Position numbers and translations under genes: made by a program. Below are positions 60,163 to 64,000 of a DNA stretch of 64,000 nt, piece after piece. Within the stretch, counting starts at the first letter, position 1. Each line of letters starts with the position of its first letter. The notes beneath the pieces were generated by a model. The model saw nothing but the letters and a program-made list of their open reading frames with translations. It ran no database searches and was not told the DNA's origin. The stretch is from Halorubrum sp. PV6 (GTDB lineage Archaea; Halobacteriota; Halobacteria; Halobacteriales; Haloferacaceae), in NCBI RefSeq assembly GCF_003990725.2, contig NZ_CP030064.1, positions 2,170,001-2,234,000 on the forward strand, written 5' to 3'.

Positions 60163-61103
60163 GTGTTGTCCTCCGCGACGGTCGTTAACACGCGGTCGAC
60201 GGTCCCGCCCATCAGGACGTGGCTCGTCGCCCCCAAGTCGAGTCTGTCGGCGACCTCGTGTGCGACCGACTCGACGCGTTCGAACGACGCGTTCGTTCCG
60301 ATTTCCATGCTACTCAGCAGATGGACGAGGTCCTCCGTCGGGGTGTTGCCGACGCCGGCGAGCCCGTCCGGTAAGACGACGCCGCCGCCGAGCCCGCAGT
60401 GTGAGGTGTCGAACCGGTCGACCCCGCACTGCATCGCGACGAGGGTGTTCGCGAGGCTCATCCCGTTCGTGTCGTGCAGGTGGAGTCCGGCGTCAAGGTC
60501 GGGGTGTCGGTCGAAGACCGCCGTGTACATCGCCTCGATCTCGACCGGATTGGCGAGCCCCATCGTCGTCGCGAGCGTCACCTCGTCGACGCCGGCCTCG
60601 ACGACGCGGTCGACGACCGACAGCGTGTCTTCCATGGGAATCTTCCCCTCGTACGGACAGTAGAAGCTCGTCCCCATCCCGGCCTCGACCTCGATGTCCG
60701 TCCCCTCGGCCATTGCGACTATCTCCTCGACGCCTTCGAGAATCTCCTCGACGGTCATGTTCTGGTTGTGCTCGCTGTACGTCTCGCTCACGGTTACGAG
60801 GGCGTTCACCTTGTCGACGTCGGCCTCGATGGCTCGCTCCATCCCGACCGCGTTCGGCACCAGCGCGCGGTAGGTCACGTCGTCGTGACGCTCGATGCGC
60901 TTTGCGACATCGTCGGCGTCCCGTAGCGTCGGGACCGCCTTCGGGTGCGTGAAGGAGGTGATCTCGATCTCGTCGACGCCGGTCTTCGAGAGGTCGTCGA
61001 TGATCTCGACTTTCTCGTCGGTCGGGACGAACTCGTCGAGCCGCTGGAACCCGTCACGCGGGAGCATCTCGACTACTGTCACGTCCTCGGGGTACTCGAT
61101 CAT
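60159..61103 (-). CDS. HMG-CoA lyase-like enzyme without the catalytic Cys
   Basis: A 314-residue TIM-barrel lyase. The family metal/base motifs are present: LPRDGFQRLDEFVPTDEK, VEITSFTHPKAVP, LHLHDTNGMSLAN. The G-loop reads GLGGG (residues 237-241) where HMG-CoA lyases have GLGGCPYA, so the catalytic Cys is missing; a Cys just before the loop (236) is not a clear substitute. It probably cleaves another 3-hydroxyacyl-CoA, such as citramalyl- or dimethylmalyl-CoA (inference). It overlaps the CoA-transferase gene and the large hydratase gene by 4 bases each. Confidence 0.8.
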   Translation of the reverse strand: MIEYPEDVTVVEMLPRDGFQRLDEFVPTDEKVEIIDDLSKTGVDEIEITSFTHPKAVPTLRDADDVAKRIERHDDVTYRALVPNAVGMERAIEADVDKVNALVTVSETYSEHNQNMTVEEILEGVEEIVAMAEGTDIEVEAGMGTSFYCPYEGKIPMEDTLSVVDRVVEAGVDEVTLATTMGLANPVEIEAMYTAVFDRHPDLDAGLHLHDTNGMSLANTLVAMQCGVDRFDTSHCGLGGGVVLPDGLAGVGNTPTEDLVHLLSSMEIGTNASFERVESVAHEVADRLDLGATSHVLMGGTVDRVLTTVAEDNT

Positions 61104-62383
61104 ATGACGCCCTCCGCGTCGAGTTCGGCAAGCGTCTCCTCGTCGTACGACAGCCGCTCGCCGTACACCGCCTCGTTGTGCGCGCCGAGCGGCGGCCCGA
61201 GATGCGAGATCGATCCCGGCGTCTCCGAGAGGTGCGGGATGGTGTTTTGGACCGCGCCGATCCCGATCTCGTCGTCGGGGATCTCCACGACCGCGTCGCG
61301 CGCCTGATAGTGCTCGTCGTCGAGGATGTCGGCCACGTTGTAGATCGGCGCGATGGTCGCCTCGTACTCCTCGAACCGGTCGATGACCTCCTCGCGGGTG
61401 TGGTCGTCCATCCAGTCTTGGATGGCCGCGTCGAGCTCCTCGACGTTCTCCAGTCGCTTCTCGTTGTCCGCGAAGCGCGGGTCGTCTTTTAAATCGGGAC
61501 GCTCGATGGCGTCGAACACCCGCATCGCGATCGGCTGTGCGCTCGCCGAGATGGCGACCGCCCGCCCGTCGCCCGTCTGGTAGACGTTCCGCGGCGCGGA
61601 CGAGGTGGAGCGGTTCCCCGACCGCTCTTCGATCTCGCCGAGTTGCTGGTATCGGAGCGGCTGCGGCCCGATGAGCGAGAAGATCGGTTCGATGAGGCTC
61701 GTGTCGATGTACTGCCCGGAGCCGCCGTTCGCGTCGCGGTTGTACAGCGCGAACGCGACCGCCATCGTCGAGAACATCGCCGCGATGCCGTCTGCCAATC
61801 CGGTCGGCGGCAGCAACGGCTCCCGGTCGGGGTAGCCGTTGAGGAACGCGAACCCGGACATCGCCTCCGCGAGGGTGCCGAAGCCGGGCCGGTCGCTGTA
61901 CGGCCCCGTCTGCCCGAACCCGCTCAGCCGGAGCATCACGAGGCCGGGGTTGAGCTCGGAGAGGTGGTCGTAGCCGAGGTCCCACCGTTCGAGGGTGCCC
62001 GGCCGGAAGTTCTCGATGAGCGCGTCCGCGTCGGCGACCAGATCCTCGAAGACGACCTTCCCCTCCTCGGTGGAGATGTCGAGCGTCACCGACTGCTTGT
62101 TGCGCCCGAGGTACTTCCACCAGAGCCCGACGCCCTCCTTCTGCGGCCCGAAGTGGCGCAGGTGGTCGCCGGTCGCCGGGTGTTCGACCTTGATCACGTC
62201 CGCGCCGAAGTCCGCGAGCAGGCGCCCCACCGTTCCGATCGAGATCATCGAGCCGGCCTCGACCACGGTGAGACCGTCGAGCGGGCCGGCGGAGGTGTCG
62301 GAATCGTCGTCGCTCGTAGCGTCGGCGCGTTCACCGTCTGCGTCGTCGTCTGCGCCGCCGTCCGTGGCCGCGTCGCGACTCAT
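61100..62383 (-). CDS. CaiB/BaiF (class III) CoA-transferase with Glu at the catalytic position
   Basis: A 427-residue family III CoA-transferase, which moves CoA between carboxylic acids. An acidic 32-residue start is followed by LDGLTVVEAGSMISIGTVGRLLADFGADVIKVE, RPGTLERWDLGYDHL, LSGFGQTGPYSDRPGF and the end ETPGSISHLGPPLGAHN. At the place of the catalytic Asp (Asp169 in formyl-CoA transferase) it reads IDTSLIEPIFS, that is Glu232. The gene is upstream of and coupled to the lyase, so it likely activates the acid that the lyase cleaves. Confidence 0.85.
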   Translation of the reverse strand: MSRDAATDGGADDDADGERADATSDDDSDTSAGPLDGLTVVEAGSMISIGTVGRLLADFGADVIKVEHPATGDHLRHFGPQKEGVGLWWKYLGRNKQSVTLDISTEEGKVVFEDLVADADALIENFRPGTLERWDLGYDHLSELNPGLVMLRLSGFGQTGPYSDRPGFGTLAEAMSGFAFLNGYPDREPLLPPTGLADGIAAMFSTMAVAFALYNRDANGGSGQYIDTSLIEPIFSLIGPQPLRYQQLGEIEERSGNRSTSSAPRNVYQTGDGRAVAISASAQPIAMRVFDAIERPDLKDDPRFADNEKRLENVEELDAAIQDWMDDHTREEVIDRFEEYEATIAPIYNVADILDDEHYQARDAVVEIPDDEIGIGAVQNTIPHLSETPGSISHLGPPLGAHNEAVYGERLSYDEETLAELDAEGVI

Positions 62384-62495
62384 CGGCGCCTCGTGAGTGT
62401 CTCGGCGGCGCCGTGTGCGGCGCGCGCCGGTCGATTCGTCGTCGGTCGAATGCTGTGTCGTGTCATGTGCGTGTGTCCGTGTTCGTTGGGTGGTG

Positions 62496-62533
62496 GATCG
62501 CCCGCGCCCGGTCCCGGCCTGAGCCGGGCGATC
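62496..62533 (-). terminator. 9-base-stem hairpin between hydantoinase and CoA-transferase genes
   Basis: GATCGCCCG (62496-62504) and CGGGCGATC (62525-62533) form a perfect 9-base stem with a GC-rich 20-base loop, about 30 bases beyond the hydantoinase stop in the 176-base gap. It may end or weaken transcription between the two parts of the operon, so they could be independently regulated. No T-run follows. Confidence 0.45.
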
Positions 62534-62559
62534 GGGCGACGGCGATCGGTCCGGGACGG

Positions 62560-63954
62560 TCAGATCGGGCGGTCGATGTGGGTCCCGTGGCCGCGTTCGC
62601 CGACCACCTCGCCGTTCTCGTAGGCGACCTGGCCGCGGACGACCGTGTGCGTCGGCCAGCCGGTCACGTCGCGTCCCTCGTACGGGGAGTAGTCCGCGCC
62701 GCCCTGGAGCAGCTCGGGGGTCACCGTCTTCGTCTCGTCGAGGTCGACGACCGCGAGGTCTGCGTCACTTCCGACCTGAATCGACCCCTTCTTCGGATAT
62801 ATATTGAACGCTTTCGCGGTGTTCGTCGATGTCACCTCGACCGCGCGCTCCAGCGAGATACGCCCCTCGTGGACGCCCTCGGAGAGCATGAGCGGGAGCA
62901 GCGTCGCCGACGAGGGGAAGCCGGGGAGGCTGTCGGGCACGTCCTCGCCGACCTTGTCGTCGCGCAGGTTCGCGCAGTGGTCGGTGCCGATACAGGAGAT
63001 GGTCCCGTCCGCGACCCGGCTCCATAAGGTCTCCTGGTCCGCCTTCGACCGGACCGGCGGGTTGACGTTGTGGCGCTCGTCACACTCCTCGGTCGTGAGA
63101 CAGAGGTAGTGCGTACACGTCTCGCCGGTGATCTCCCAGCCCGCGTCGTGGAGCATCGCCAGTTCGTCGGCGGTCCGTCCCGCCGAGACGTGGACCGCGT
63201 AGAAGCTGTCGTCGTAGTCGTGTTGGCGGGCCAGCGACCCGCTCGCGGTCATGCTCTGTGCCTCCGCGTAGTCCGGGAACTGGTCGACCAACACGTCGTA
63301 GCCGCGGTACTCCTGGTCGTCGTCGACCGCGGAGTCGAGGTACGGGTTGTCGCCGAGCGCGCTCGTGATCTCCATGTTCTCGGAGTGGTGGCCGAGCGTC
63401 GTAGGGGCGTCCTGGGCGGCGAGTTCCTGGATGAACGCGTCCGCCCAGTCGTCGTGCATCTTCGAGTCGGTGCCGAACTTCTCCGGGGCGACGTCCTTGT
63501 AGTTTTTATACCATTTAAATGACGTAATACCGAGCTCATCGACGATGTACGGGATCTCGTCGATGTGTTCGAACGAGAGCAGTCCCAACGAGAAGAAGTA
63601 GTCGTGGTAGTAGTTCGGCTCCGCCTCGGCGAAGTAGCCGTCCATGATCTCCTCGTAGGAGCCGCCCCGCCGGAAGTAGTTCCCGATGGTCGTGACGCCG
63701 CCGACCAGATCGGAACGCGACTCCGACTCGGCGTCGGCGTCGAGGCCGCGATAGATCCCGTGGTGGGTGTGCGGGTCGATGGCGCCGGGGAGGACGTGGT
63801 TGCCCGCGGCGTCTATCACCCGGTCGCCGGAGAGGGTCCCCGGACTCGCGATCGCCGAGATCGTGTCCCCGTCGGCGGCCACGTCCGCCTCGAAGACGCC
63901 GAGTTCGGGCGTGACGACGGTGCCGTTCGCGATGACGAGGTCGTGGTCCGTCAT
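62560..63954 (-). CDS. hydantoinase/dihydropyrimidinase-type cyclic amidohydrolase
   Basis: A 464-residue binuclear metal hydrolase that opens cyclic imides or amides. The metal-binding HxH is His62/His64 in DPHTHHG; the likely carboxylated Lys is Lys147 in SFKWYKNYK; further His are in TTLGHHSENME and AVHVSAGRT; the catalytic Asp is in GTDHCANLRD. The C-terminal half is like other members (GSIQVGSDADLAVVDLD). Substrate could be a hydantoin, imide or dihydropyrimidine. The start overlaps the preceding gene by 4 bases. It is followed by the CoA-transferase gene set. Confidence 0.87.
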   Translation of the reverse strand: MTDHDLVIANGTVVTPELGVFEADVAADGDTISAIASPGTLSGDRVIDAAGNHVLPGAIDPHTHHGIYRGLDADAESESRSDLVGGVTTIGNYFRRGGSYEEIMDGYFAEAEPNYYHDYFFSLGLLSFEHIDEIPYIVDELGITSFKWYKNYKDVAPEKFGTDSKMHDDWADAFIQELAAQDAPTTLGHHSENMEITSALGDNPYLDSAVDDDQEYRGYDVLVDQFPDYAEAQSMTASGSLARQHDYDDSFYAVHVSAGRTADELAMLHDAGWEITGETCTHYLCLTTEECDERHNVNPPVRSKADQETLWSRVADGTISCIGTDHCANLRDDKVGEDVPDSLPGFPSSATLLPLMLSEGVHEGRISLERAVEVTSTNTAKAFNIYPKKGSIQVGSDADLAVVDLDETKTVTPELLQGGADYSPYEGRDVTGWPTHTVVRGQVAYENGEVVGERGHGTHIDRPI

Positions 63955-64000
63955 GCCTCGATCCCCTCCACCCACGACTCCACCTCGTCGCGTTCGAGCA
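63951..64000 (-). CDS. C-terminal fragment of a gene cut by the right window edge
   Basis: Only the last 15 codons are in the window (LERDEVESWVEGIEA, then TGA overlapping the hydantoinase ATG by 4 bases). It shows that the operon continues to the right. Identity cannot be told from this. Confidence 0.7.
   Translation of the reverse strand, partial: LERDEVESWVEGIEA

Noticed and set aside
60159-62120. 653-codon minus-strand frame running from the lyase into the CoA-transferase gene
   Set aside because: The lyase starts at 61103; the upstream part is another frame of the CoA-transferase gene and is Arg/Pro-rich, as antisense and off-frame translations of GC-rich DNA are.

Overview
The window is chromosomal DNA from a halophilic archaeon. 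The evidence is high GC content, very acidic proteins, archaeal TATA boxes about 25-30 bases before many start codons (leaderless style), and archaeal marker genes: transcription factor S, NMD3, PDCD5-like protein, proteasome alpha subunit, CheF, and the halophilic 2Fe-2S ferredoxin. The gene content and a GC-rich intergenic block suggest Halorubrum or a close relative, but that is an inference.

Left part (1-11,800): a rhodanese, a winged-helix regulator, a divergent nickel pair (NikR regulator and a His-rich nickel/cobalt permease), an aldo/keto reductase, transcription factor S, a photolyase-family flavoprotein, MutY and several unnamed haloarchaeal proteins. tRNA-Thr(GGT) sits between two of these, and tRNA-Gly(GCC) follows an enoyl-CoA hydratase homologue. 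The 3' end of tRNA-Gly is repeated 123 bases downstream, like an integration scar. After it comes about 560 bases with no gene but an orphan TATA box and several hairpins.

Middle (12,600-32,500): thymidylate synthase and dihydrofolate reductase; an ABC exporter operon with an exported adaptor; proteasome alpha (the alpha-2 type by resemblance); a MOSC protein; an HMA-like membrane protein with no metal motif; CheF divergent from ferredoxin; PRPP synthetase, a 48-residue gene and a candidate small RNA; a PadR regulator; a class III aminotransferase; ITP pyrophosphatase; a deaminase; a DUF4382 lipoprotein; BolA; and fumarase.

Right-middle (32,500-54,000): succinyl-CoA synthetase (sucCD), two large sensor kinases with N-terminal receiver domains, a tRNA methylthiotransferase, a membrane histidine kinase interrupted by one in-frame TAG, acyl-CoA synthetase, an XPD-like helicase, a 29-residue membrane peptide, NMD3, PDCD5, a PP-loop ATPase, a ferritin-like protein, HisRS and a CNNM/CBS transporter.

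Right end (54,000-64,000): DoxX, an Nmad3-like protein, a DJ-1 protein, and a less GC-rich patch with a lone Tat lipoprotein. Last is the most unusual region, a minus-strand catabolic gene set: a hydantoinase/imidase-type amidohydrolase, a CaiB-family CoA-transferase, an HMG-CoA-lyase-like enzyme, and aconitase-type large and small subunits. The last four genes are joined by 4-base ATGA overlaps. The transferase has Glu in place of the catalytic Asp, and the lyase lacks the family's catalytic Cys. The set therefore looks like a degradation route for a ring-derived unsaturated dicarboxylic acid rather than leucine synthesis or HMG-CoA breakdown.
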